Notes: generated from the sequence alone by a model not told the origin. Shown: positions 1 through 4,701, numbered from the stretch's first letter. The stretch: 5,751 bases of DNA from an uncultured Christensenella sp. (GCA_905212395.1 CAJMEI010000083.1:1-5751); one strand, 5' to 3'. Program-made: numbers and translations.

Positions 1-29
1 CAACGAGATAATTCTAATATATTTTTTAT

Positions 30-60
30 AAAAACGCGGACTGTGAAAATAGCCCGCGTT
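30..60 (-). terminator. Intrinsic terminator after the dehydrogenase gene
   Basis: Read on the minus strand, the arms at 60-51 and 42-33 pair over 10 bp (AACGCGGGCU with AGUCCGCGUU, one G·U) around an 8-nt loop. A short U run follows (34-30, partly in the stem). It begins 11 bases after the dehydrogenase stop codon, so it is the expected end of that transcript. On the plus strand the stem has an A/C mismatch and a poorer T-run, so it is mainly a minus-strand terminator. Confidence 0.85.
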
Positions 61-71
61 TAATTAAATTA

Positions 72-1034
72 TTACTCAATAGTATTTAACATACTTTTTA
101 ACGCTTCTGCGCTTGCCTTAAGACCTTGCAATTCTTCTTCCGAATAATTTTCTATAAGTCTTTTTTCAACGCCTTGCGCGCTTACGATAGACGGAATGGA
201 CAAAGATACGCCTTCTATTCCGTATTCGCCATGGAACGGTGAAGAAACCGTTACAACTATTCTTTCGTTGTTTATTATAGCTTCCGCCAAATAACATACG
301 CAAGCGGCTACACCGTAATGCGTTCTTCCTTTTGCCGATATAATTTGGCTACCCATAGTCTTAACGTTTTCGCTTATTTCTTTTTTAATCTCTTCCGACC
401 ATGCTATTCCGTTAAGCTTACAATATTCTTCTATCGGCATACCCGTAACGGAAGCTTTACTCCAAACAACTACCATGCTGTCGCCGTGTTCGCCGATAAC
501 GTCGGCTTTTATGTTTTCGTTGGAAACGTCCGTTAATTCAGAAAGCTTACTCATAAAACGCGAACTGTCTAAAATACAGCCCGACCCGAATACTTTACCG
601 TTTTCTAAGCCCATCATCTCCGCGCATTTTTGCGTTAAAACGTCAACGGGATTTGCAACCACCAAAATAGTAGAACCGGTATAATGTTTTTTAATATTGT
701 CTACTATATTTTTTAATATTACGATATTATCTTGTATTAAATTTAATCTGGTTTCGCCGGGTTTTCTGTTTCTACCTGCGGTAATTACTATTAAATCGGC
801 GTCCTTAACGTCTTCGTATTCGCCTGCGTAAACGAAAGCGTTTCCTAAATGCGATATTCCGTGTTGAATATCCATTGCTTCGCCTTTAATTTTATCTTGC
901 GCAATGTCTATAAGCACAATTTCTTTTGCAAAGTTTTTTATAGCCAACGCAAACGCAATAGAAGAGCCTACGAACCCACCGCCTATTACTGCAATTTTAT
1001 GCTTTCTTTCAAAAATATTAGCTACTTTTTTCAT
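72..1034 (-). CDS. ldh: NAD-dependent L-lactate/malate dehydrogenase family protein
   Basis: This is a 320-residue member of the LDH/MDH superfamily, a cytoplasmic enzyme that interconverts a 2-oxoacid and an L-2-hydroxyacid with NAD(H). Visible features are the Rossmann motif GGGFVGSS (18-25), an Asp ending the second strand (LIDI, NAD preference), the mobile-loop Arg (R96 in KPGETR), ANPVD (127-131), the Asp/Arg pair of LDSSRF (D156, R159), catalytic H183 in GEHGDS, and T238 in GRTHYG. Length and overall motifs are those of LDH. However, R90 occupies the position of LDH Gln102, and M187 the position of Glu199; both are MDH-like, so the substrate (pyruvate or oxaloacetate) is not settled. 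The usual fructose-bisphosphate residues Arg173 and His188 appear to be Met and Lys, suggesting no such activation (inference). The ATG is preceded by AAAGGA at good spacing. The gene stands alone between two terminators. The symbol ldh reflects the best overall family match. Confidence 0.85.
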   Translation of the reverse strand: MKKVANIFERKHKIAVIGGGFVGSSIAFALAIKNFAKEIVLIDIAQDKIKGEAMDIQHGISHLGNAFVYAGEYEDVKDADLIVITAGRNRKPGETRLNLIQDNIVILKNIVDNIKKHYTGSTILVVANPVDVLTQKCAEMMGLENGKVFGSGCILDSSRFMSKLSELTDVSNENIKADVIGEHGDSMVVVWSKASVTGMPIEEYCKLNGIAWSEEIKKEISENVKTMGSQIISAKGRTHYGVAACVCYLAEAIINNERIVVTVSSPFHGEYGIEGVSLSIPSIVSAQGVEKRLIENYSEEELQGLKASAEALKSMLNTIE

Positions 1035-1228
1035 GTTTTTCCTTTATTTATTCTTTTGATTAACTTTTGTTATTTTAACCGTAATCTTTTTATTAGTTTA
1101 TTCTAAAACTATTGCAGTAGTGAAGAAAAACAACAAAAATTAATGATTAGCGTTTTTTTGAAAAATAAAATTTTTTGGTATAATACCTAACTTTTTTAAT
1201 AACCTAAATTTTACAAAATTTTTGCTAT
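1035..1228 (-). promoter_or_regulatory. AT-rich upstream region of the dehydrogenase gene
   Basis: These 194 bases hold no credible gene. They must carry the dehydrogenase promoter, because a strong terminator separates the gene from rplL. The best candidate on the minus strand is TATTAT (1185-1180) with a poor -35, TTTAGG (1208-1203), at 17-bp spacing. The -10 lies inside the perfect palindrome GGTATAATACC (1177-1187), which gives TATAAT on the opposite strand. A second possible -10, TAGAAT, lies nearer the gene but also lacks a good -35. I saw no convincing Rex (redox repressor) operator. Promoter assignment is weak. Confidence 0.35.
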
Positions 1229-1258
1229 TAAAAATTTGACGGCAAAATTGCCGTCAAA
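1229..1258 (-). terminator. Intrinsic terminator after rplL
   Basis: This is a perfect 10-bp inverted repeat, TTTGACGGCA/TGCCGTCAAA (1258-1249 and 1244-1235), around a 4-nt loop. On the minus strand five U residues follow (1234-1230). It starts 16 bases beyond the rplL stop codon and closes the ribosomal-protein transcript before the dehydrogenase gene. Confidence 0.92.
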
Positions 1259-1274
1259 CTTAAATAACTAAAAA

Positions 1275-1643
1275 TTACTCAGCAACAGCAGTTGCGCCTG
1301 CTTCTTTAAGTTTAGCAACGATGTTATCCGCTTCTTCCTTAGGAACGTTTTCTTTAATAACGCCCATTTTTTCAACAGCGTTTTTAGCGTCAACAAGACC
1401 AAGACCTAAAAGTTCTTTAACTGCTTTTACAACAGCAAGTTTTTGAGCTCCGATTTCTTTTAATACGATGTTGAATTCAGTTTTTTCTTCTGCTGCGGGA
1501 GCTTGAGCACCTGCAACGGGAGCTGCTACTACTGCTGCAGCTGCGCTTACGCCGAATTCTTCTTCGATTGCTTTAACTAATTCGTTCAATTCAAGAACGG
1601 TCATACCTTTAATTTCTTCAATAAATTTTGCAATATCTGCCAT
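1275..1643 (-). CDS. rplL: 50S ribosomal protein L7/L12
   Basis: This 122-residue protein is the multicopy stalk protein that recruits and stimulates the translational GTPases (EF-Tu, EF-G, IF2, RF3). The order is typical: an N-terminal dimerisation and L10-binding helix pair (about 1-31), an Ala/Pro/Val-rich flexible hinge (about 33-54), and a globular C-terminal domain (about 55-122). The factor-binding helix carries AQKLAVVKAVKE and GLGLVDAK (66-87). The segment after it reads EKMGVIKEN rather than the common Ala-Pro-x-x-x-Lys-Glu pattern, a mild departure. The start is the ATG at 1643, preceded by GGAGGAAA. A longer in-frame reading from 1694 overlaps the end of rplJ, contains this ribosome site and adds a Lys-rich tail foreign to L12, so I reject it. 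It lies 25 bases after rplJ and is probably co-regulated through the L10 leader. Confidence 0.97.
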   Translation of the reverse strand: MADIAKFIEEIKGMTVLELNELVKAIEEEFGVSAAAAVVAAPVAGAQAPAAEEKTEFNIVLKEIGAQKLAVVKAVKELLGLGLVDAKNAVEKMGVIKENVPKEEADNIVAKLKEAGATAVAE

Positions 1644-1668
1644 TTTAGATTTCCTCCGATTTTTTTTC

Positions 1669-2157
1669 TTAGGCTTGTTTTTCAGCCACAGCATTTAACG
1701 CAACCGCTAAGCCACGAATAATGCCCGATAAAGCGCCTGCAAGAGAAGCGTATAATTCTTCTTTTGAAGGGATTTTTGCCAACTGTTTAATCATTGCGAC
1801 GTCAACAGCTTTTCCGTCGATATATCCGCCTTTAACGGAAATTTTATCGTCGAGTTTTTCAATTTCTTTAACTACCGCTTTGGAAGCGCCCGTTTCGTCT
1901 TTTCCGAATGCAACCGCCGTAGGTCCGTTAAGAATACTGTCGAAATCATTTACGCCGAGAGAGTTGAACGCTTTTCTTACCAAAGTATTTTTTAATACTT
2001 TATATTCAACTCCGTTCTTACGGAATGCCGTTCTCAATTCTGTATCTTGAACAACGGTAAGACCTTTATAGTCTACGAAAAGAACGGATTTGCTATCGGT
2101 AATTTTAGCTTTAATGCTCTCGACAATTTGCTTTTTGTCTTCTTTATTTGCCGACAT
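1669..2157 (-). CDS. rplJ: 50S ribosomal protein L10
   Basis: This 162-residue protein anchors L7/L12 dimers to the 23S rRNA stalk base and, in related bacteria, represses its own operon as the L10-L12 complex. The family pattern is clear: VDYKGLTVVQDTELR (28-42), an RNA-binding globular part with VEYKVLKNTLVRKA (50-63) and GPTAVAF (78-84), KGGYIDGK (109-116), and LAKIPSKEELYA (126-137). A C-terminal helix (about 139-162) binds the L12 N-termini. The start is the ATG at 2157, with GGAGG five to six bases before it. The alternative ATG at 2169 is the codon that contains this Shine-Dalgarno sequence, so the four extra residues are not expected to be made. The gene follows a 196-base gap that holds the L10 leader and precedes rplL by 25 bases. 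Confidence 0.97.
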   Translation of the reverse strand: MSANKEDKKQIVESIKAKITDSKSVLFVDYKGLTVVQDTELRTAFRKNGVEYKVLKNTLVRKAFNSLGVNDFDSILNGPTAVAFGKDETGASKAVVKEIEKLDDKISVKGGYIDGKAVDVAMIKQLAKIPSKEELYASLAGALSGIIRGLAVALNAVAEKQA

Positions 2158-2191
2158 TTTTTCCTCCATTTTTGGTTTTACCCTATTCCCT

Positions 2192-2226
2192 AAAAAAACC
2201 CTTACGCCGAAATACGACGTAAGGGT
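2192..2226 (-). terminator. Attenuator hairpin in the rplJ leader
   Basis: On the minus strand ACCCUUACGUCG (2226-2215) pairs with CGGCGUAAGGGU (2209-2198) in a 12-bp stem with one G·U, a UAUUU loop and a run of seven U (2198-2192, its first base also closing the stem). It lies about 35 bases before the rplJ start, so it is placed to stop transcription before rplJL. The sequence GCGUAAG of its 3' arm also occurs exactly upstream at 2277-2271. That copy can pair with the 5' arm CUUACGU (2223-2217) and prevent the hairpin forming. Confidence 0.9.
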
Positions 2227-2239
2227 ATTATTATACTCT

Positions 2240-2304
2240 TAAAATTCGTACCTCGACCGGCGTTTTTGTTCTTACGCTTTTTCAAGCACCGATTTTCTTA
2301 GGTT
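2240..2304 (-). ncRNA. Ribosomal protein L10 leader (autoregulatory RNA)
   Basis: The transcript before rplJ folds like the known L10 leader. ACCU (2303-2300) pairs with AGGU (2253-2250), and CGGUG (2291-2287) with CGCCG (2262-2258). Within these is a small hairpin, GCUU-GAAA-AAGC (2287-2276). The conserved-looking strands CCUAAGA, GGUGCUUG and GUCGAGGUAC match my recollection of the family. In Bacillus-type bacteria the L10-(L12)4 complex binds this element and promotes termination at the attenuator downstream. The GCGUAAG strand (2277-2271) between the second and third elements is the likely antiterminator. The fold was done by eye. Confidence 0.85.
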
Positions 2305-2316
2305 ATTTACTTTATA

Positions 2317-2345
2317 AGTTTAGCAAAGTTTGACTAATTTGTCAA
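2317..2345 (-). promoter_or_regulatory. Candidate internal promoter for rplJL
   Basis: On the minus strand a perfect -35, TTGACA (2345-2340), is followed after 17 bases by TAAACT (2322-2317), which matches the -10 consensus at 4 of 6 positions. It sits just after the rplA stop codon. Transcription would begin about 2311, just before the L10 leader, so transcripts starting here would carry the whole leader and remain under attenuation. Placement is good and the -10 is mediocre. Confidence 0.5.
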
Positions 2346-2347
2346 AC
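2328..2347 (-). repeat. Inverted repeat after rplA, over the internal promoter
   Basis: GTTTGAC (2347-2341) and GTCAAAC (2334-2328) form a perfect 7-bp inverted repeat around AAATTA, six bases beyond the rplA stop. It covers the -35 box and half the spacer of the candidate rplJ promoter. It could be an operator or a transcript-end or processing hairpin. No proper U-run follows (TTTGCT), so it is not a convincing terminator. Confidence 0.55.
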
Positions 2348-2353
2348 GATTTT

Positions 2354-3043
2354 TTAGAAAATTCTGTTATTGATTTTAACTCCGGGTCCCATAGTACTTG
2401 CAACGGCTACGCTTTTAACGTATTGACCTTTGCTAGATGCGGGTTTAGCTTTAACTATTGCGTCCATTAAAGCTTTGAAGTTTTCAACAAGCTTTTCTTT
2501 TCCAAAAGATTTTTTGCCGATAGGACAGTGGATAACCGCAGTTTTATCAAGTCTGTATTCAACTTTACCTGCTTTAACGTCCTTAACTGCCTTTTCAACG
2601 TCCATAGTAACCGTACCGCTCTTAGGAGAAGGCATTAAACCCTTAGGTCCTAATACTTTACCTATTCTACTTACCGCGCCCATCATATCGGGAGTGGTTA
2701 TCATAACGTCGAAATCGAACCAACCTTCGTTTTGGATTTTTGCAAGAGTTTCTTCTGCTCCTACGTAATCAGCGCCTGCTTTTTGAGCTATATCGGCTTT
2801 TTCGCCTTTAGCTATAACTAAAACTCTTACCTTCTTACCCGTTCCGTTAGGAAGAACGATAACTCCTCTAACTTGTTGGTCAGCTTGTTTGGGGTCAACG
2901 CCTAATCTGGTATGAAATTCAATAGTTTCGTCAAAGTTAGCTTTTGCTGTATTTAAAACTATATCTATCGCTTCTTCAACGTCGTATAATTTCGAACTAT
3001 CGTACGATTTTATGCTATCAGAATATTTTTTTCCGTATTTCAT
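2354..3043 (-). CDS. rplA: 50S ribosomal protein L1
   Basis: This 229-residue protein forms the L1 stalk of the 50S subunit, which handles deacylated tRNA at the E site; in many bacteria it also represses its own mRNA. The two-domain plan is visible. Domain I comes from the N-terminus (about 1-66, with ETIEFHTRLGVDPK at 39-52) and the C-terminus (about 160-229, with VEYRLDKTAVIHCPIGK and TMGPGVKIN). Domain II lies between (about 67-159, with LGPKGLMPSPKSGTVT at 131-146). Length is normal for the family. The ATG is preceded by AAGGAG at about 8-base spacing. That Shine-Dalgarno directly abuts the 3' strand of a hairpin resembling the L1-binding site of 23S rRNA, which suggests direct translational self-control. 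It follows rplK by 53 bases. Confidence 0.97.
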   Translation of the reverse strand: MKYGKKYSDSIKSYDSSKLYDVEEAIDIVLNTAKANFDETIEFHTRLGVDPKQADQQVRGVIVLPNGTGKKVRVLVIAKGEKADIAQKAGADYVGAEETLAKIQNEGWFDFDVMITTPDMMGAVSRIGKVLGPKGLMPSPKSGTVTMDVEKAVKDVKAGKVEYRLDKTAVIHCPIGKKSFGKEKLVENFKALMDAIVKAKPASSKGQYVKSVAVASTMGPGVKINNRIF

Positions 3044-3057
3044 TATTTAATCTCCTT

Positions 3058-3085
3058 GTGGTCAAACGAGAACTAGCTCTCCCAC
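3058..3085 (-). promoter_or_regulatory. L1-binding-site-like hairpin in the rplA leader
   Basis: The transcript between rplK and rplA contains GUGGGAG (3085-3079) and GUUUGACCAC (3067-3058). GUGG pairs with CCAC, and inside it GAGA (3081-3078) pairs with UCUC (3071-3068). This leaves an asymmetric 3' bulge, GUUUGA. The pattern GUGGGAG...UGA..CCAC echoes the L1-binding helix of 23S rRNA (GUGGGAG...UGAAAUACCAC). The 3' strand runs straight into the AAGGAG ribosome site of rplA, so bound L1 could block initiation. Function is inferred from similarity. Confidence 0.65.
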
Positions 3086-3096
3086 TTAATTATAAT

Positions 3097-3522
3097 TTAT
3101 TCTTCGCAGGTGATACCCATACTACGAGCTGTTCCTCTTACCATGCTCATACAAGCTTCTAAGGACGCCGCGTTAGTGTCTACGAGTTTCGTTTTTGCGA
3201 TTTCTTCAATTTGAGCTTTCGTAAGTTTACCTACTTTATCTTTGTTTGGTTTAGCGCTTCCCGATTCTAATCCGCACGCTTTTTTGATAAGTACGGGTAC
3301 GGGTGGCGTTTTAAGAATAAACGTAAACGAACGATCTTGATAAATTGTAATTACTACGGGGATTATAAGTCCTGCTTTGTCTGCAGTTTGAGCGTTAAAA
3401 TCCTTAGTAAATCCCGGAATGTTGATTCCGTGAGGTCCAAGCGTAGAGCCTACGGGTGGTCCCGGAGTCGCTTTGCCGGCAGGCAATTGTAATTTTACAA
3501 CAGCTGTTACTTTTTTTGCCAT
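3097..3522 (-). CDS. rplK: 50S ribosomal protein L11
   Basis: This 141-residue protein binds the GTPase-associated region of 23S rRNA at the stalk base, contacts EF-G, and is needed for RelA-type stringent signalling in many bacteria. The N-terminal domain (about 1-70) shows VVKLQLPAGKATPGPPVG (8-25), TADKAGLIIPVVITIY and DRSFTFILKTPP. The RNA-binding C-terminal domain (about 75-141) shows SGSAKPNKDKVGKLT, NAASLEACMSMVRGTARSMGI and an acidic end. Unusual positions are S26 and T27 (family Pro-Ala), P30 (family Gln) and P36 (commonly Met) in the otherwise highly conserved loop and helix facing rRNA and thiopeptide antibiotics. The start ATG has a strong AAGGAGG. It follows nusG across an 89-base leader with an L1-type hairpin, and precedes rplA, an order consistent with an L11-L1 unit controlled by L1. 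Confidence 0.97.
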   Translation of the reverse strand: MAKKVTAVVKLQLPAGKATPGPPVGSTLGPHGINIPGFTKDFNAQTADKAGLIIPVVITIYQDRSFTFILKTPPVPVLIKKACGLESGSAKPNKDKVGKLTKAQIEEIAKTKLVDTNAASLEACMSMVRGTARSMGITCEE

Positions 3523-3538
3523 AAGATTCCTCCTTAAC

Positions 3539-3585
3539 GTGGTTCAAGCGAAAACGCCATAGAAAATATTTAACGTTTCTCCCAC
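3539..3585 (-). promoter_or_regulatory. L1-binding-site-like hairpin in the rplK leader
   Basis: Between nusG and rplK the transcript contains GUGGGAG (3585-3579) and UUGAACCAC (3547-3539). GUGG pairs with CCAC. The inner strands GAAACG (3579-3574) and CGUUUU (3556-3551) pair with one G·U, and an asymmetric 3' segment, CGCUUGAA, remains unpaired. The element ends about four bases before the AAGGAGG of rplK. It shares its flanking strands with the hairpin before rplA and resembles the L1 site in 23S rRNA, so it is a likely target for L1 feedback on the L11-L1 genes. Binding is inferred. Confidence 0.65.
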
Positions 3586-3611
3586 TGTATAAATAACCGA
3601 ATATTCGGATA

Positions 3612-4148
3612 TTAACCGTTTAATTTTTCAATTTGTACGTAGTCGAGTTCAACTGTAGTATCTCTCCCGAACATACTTACTTTTACTTTTGCCTTTTGGT
3701 TTTCGTTGTCAAGACTTTCTATTACGCCTGCAAACGAATTTAAAGCGCCCGATATTACTTTGACGCTTTCTCCGACTTGATAATCCGCATTGACTACCCT
3801 GTCTTCCAAACGCATTTTTTTAACTTCTTCTTCGGTTAAGGGCATTGCCGTTCCCGAAGCAAAACCTTGCAAGCCCGCAGTGCTTTTTAAGACCTTGTAC
3901 CAAATTTCGTTAGAATATACCATTTTTATGAAAACGTAACAAGGGAAAAGTTTGTGACATACTACTTTGTCTTTTTCTTTTCCGTTTACGACTTTTTTCT
4001 CTATGGTTTCTTCTGTCGGAATTTTTACGTCTAAAACTACGGATTGAAGATTGTTATTTTCAACTTTTTTTTCGATAGTACTCTTTACAAGCTGTTCGTA
4101 TCCCGTACTTGTATAAAGTACGTACCATCTTGCATTTTCAGCGCTCAT
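3612..4148 (-). CDS. nusG: Transcription termination/antitermination factor NusG
   Basis: This 178-residue elongation factor binds RNA polymerase across the clamp and modulates pausing, Rho action and transcription-translation coupling. The NGN domain (about 5-112) begins with RWYVLYTSTGYE (7-18) and contains the polymerase-facing KLFPCYVFIKM (66-76), where the usual FPGY is FPCY, and AGLQGFASG (91-99). The KOW domain (about 124-178) starts at QVGESVKVISGALNSFAGVIE and ends with FGRDTTVELDYVQIEKL. Length is normal. The ATG is preceded by AAAGGAAG and lies 17 bases after secE. The secE-nusG pair before rplK is a widely conserved arrangement. Confidence 0.97.
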   Translation of the reverse strand: MSAENARWYVLYTSTGYEQLVKSTIEKKVENNNLQSVVLDVKIPTEETIEKKVVNGKEKDKVVCHKLFPCYVFIKMVYSNEIWYKVLKSTAGLQGFASGTAMPLTEEEVKKMRLEDRVVNADYQVGESVKVISGALNSFAGVIESLDNENQKAKVKVSMFGRDTTVELDYVQIEKLNG

Positions 4149-4165
4149 TATATTCTTCCTTTAAA

Positions 4166-4441
4166 TTAACGTACTCTCGTTAAAAGTTTAAGCAACTGTT
4201 CAAGACCTACGTCTATCGCCGAGATAAAGACAAGGAATACCAAAACGACACCTAAAACAATGCCCGTTTGTTTAACGACCTTAGAAAATTTGGGCCAAGA
4301 TACTTTTTTTATCTCAAGCCACATATCTTTAAATTTTTTCTTAATCCATCTTCCAAAACGAACGAAAACATTAGGTTTTTTTTCGGTTTTTACCGCTTTT
4401 GACTTTGCGTTTGCGACAGTTTTTTGAGTATCTTCTCTCAT
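4166..4441 (-). CDS. secE: Preprotein translocase subunit SecE
   Basis: This 91-residue membrane protein clamps SecY in the SecYEG translocon. It has a Lys-rich cytoplasmic N-terminus (about 1-30), the amphipathic segment with the family signature LEIKKVSWPKF (42-52), and a single membrane span (about 60-79, IVLGVVLVFLVFISAIDVG), the one-span form usual in Gram-positive bacteria. A short basic tail (LLTRVR) ends it. The ATG is preceded by AGAGG and lies 16 bases after the rpmG stop. Position between rpmG and nusG supports the call. Confidence 0.95.
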   Translation of the reverse strand: MREDTQKTVANAKSKAVKTEKKPNVFVRFGRWIKKKFKDMWLEIKKVSWPKFSKVVKQTGIVLGVVLVFLVFISAIDVGLEQLLKLLTRVR

Positions 4442-4457
4442 TTCTAACCTCTGCTGA

Positions 4458-4619
4458 TTATTTTGTTTCTTTATGCGCAGTATGTTTTTTGCAGAAAGGA
4501 CAGTATTTATTTACTTCCAGTCTGTCGGGAGTGTTTTTCTTATTTTTATATACGTCATAGTTTCTTTGCTTACACTCCGTACAAGCAAGCGTTATTCTAG
4601 TTCTAACTCCTTTAGCCAT
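4458..4619 (-). CDS. rpmG: 50S ribosomal protein L33
   Basis: This is a 53-residue ORF: ATG at 4619, TAA at 4460-4458. The protein carries LACTECKQRNY (11-21), KNTPDRLEVNKYCPFCKKH (28-46) and a final ETK, all typical of L33. Four cysteines (C13, C16, C40, C43) form the zinc-ribbon pair of CxxC motifs, so this is the zinc-binding (C+) type. L33 sits on the 50S subunit near the E site. The ribosome site AGGAAGG lies 10 bases before the ATG. It is the first gene after the cluster promoter, and rpmG-secE-nusG is a common Firmicutes order. Confidence 0.96.
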   Translation of the reverse strand: MAKGVRTRITLACTECKQRNYDVYKNKKNTPDRLEVNKYCPFCKKHTAHKETK

Positions 4620-4642
4620 CTTTCTTTCGCCTTCCTAAAAAA

Positions 4643-4669
4643 TTAACACCCCTTTTTCAGAAGTGCTAA
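4643..4669 (-). promoter_or_regulatory. CIRCE-like 9-9-9 inverted repeat at the cluster start site
   Basis: On the minus strand TTAGCACTT (4669-4661), a 9-base spacer and GGGTGTTAA (4651-4643) align with the HrcA operator consensus TTAGCACTC-N9-GAGTGCTAA at 15 of 18 arm positions and with exactly the right spacing. It overlaps the predicted transcription start and lies just downstream of the -10 box, the usual place for CIRCE. The same bases could fold as RNA with three G·U pairs and are followed by six U and the rpmG ribosome site, so an attenuator or leader hairpin is an alternative. Confidence 0.5.
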
Positions 4670-4672
4670 TCT

Positions 4673-4701
4673 ATTTTACTATACTTTTATAATATTGTCA
4701 A
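4673..4701 (-). promoter_or_regulatory. Sigma-A-type promoter of the rpmG-secE-nusG-rpl cluster
   Basis: On the minus strand a perfect -35, TTGACA (4701-4696), is separated by 17 bases from TAAAAT (4678-4673), a 5 of 6 match to the -10 consensus. Initiation would be expected near 4667-4666, leaving a leader of roughly 47 bases before rpmG. It lies about 30 bases past the stop of the upstream gene. I see no strong terminator between, so some read-through into the cluster is possible. Confidence 0.88.

Noticed and set aside
1050..1085. Possible Rex (NADH-sensing) operator before the dehydrogenase gene
   Set aside because: Only one half-site resembles TTAACAA; the other half fails at most positions, and the GTTAA elements are direct rather than inverted.
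1644..1694. Longer rplL start at 1694 adding 17 Lys-rich residues
   Set aside because: It overlaps the rplJ end and contains the GGAGGAAA site of the ATG at 1643; L12 proteins start at MADI-like sequence.
1721..2050. Plus-strand open frames opposite rplJ, and similar ones opposite rplA, rplK and the dehydrogenase
   Set aside because: They mirror well-supported conserved genes on the minus strand and encode no recognisable domain.
2158..2169. rplJ start at 2169 adding MEEK
   Set aside because: That ATG is part of the ATGGAGG sequence serving as the ribosome site for the ATG at 2157.
3535..3561. Eight-codon mini-ORF (MAFSLEPR) on the minus strand in the rplK leader, with its stop just before the rplK ribosome site
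   Set aside because: It has no Shine-Dalgarno, and its bases are better explained by the L1-type hairpin strands; probably chance.
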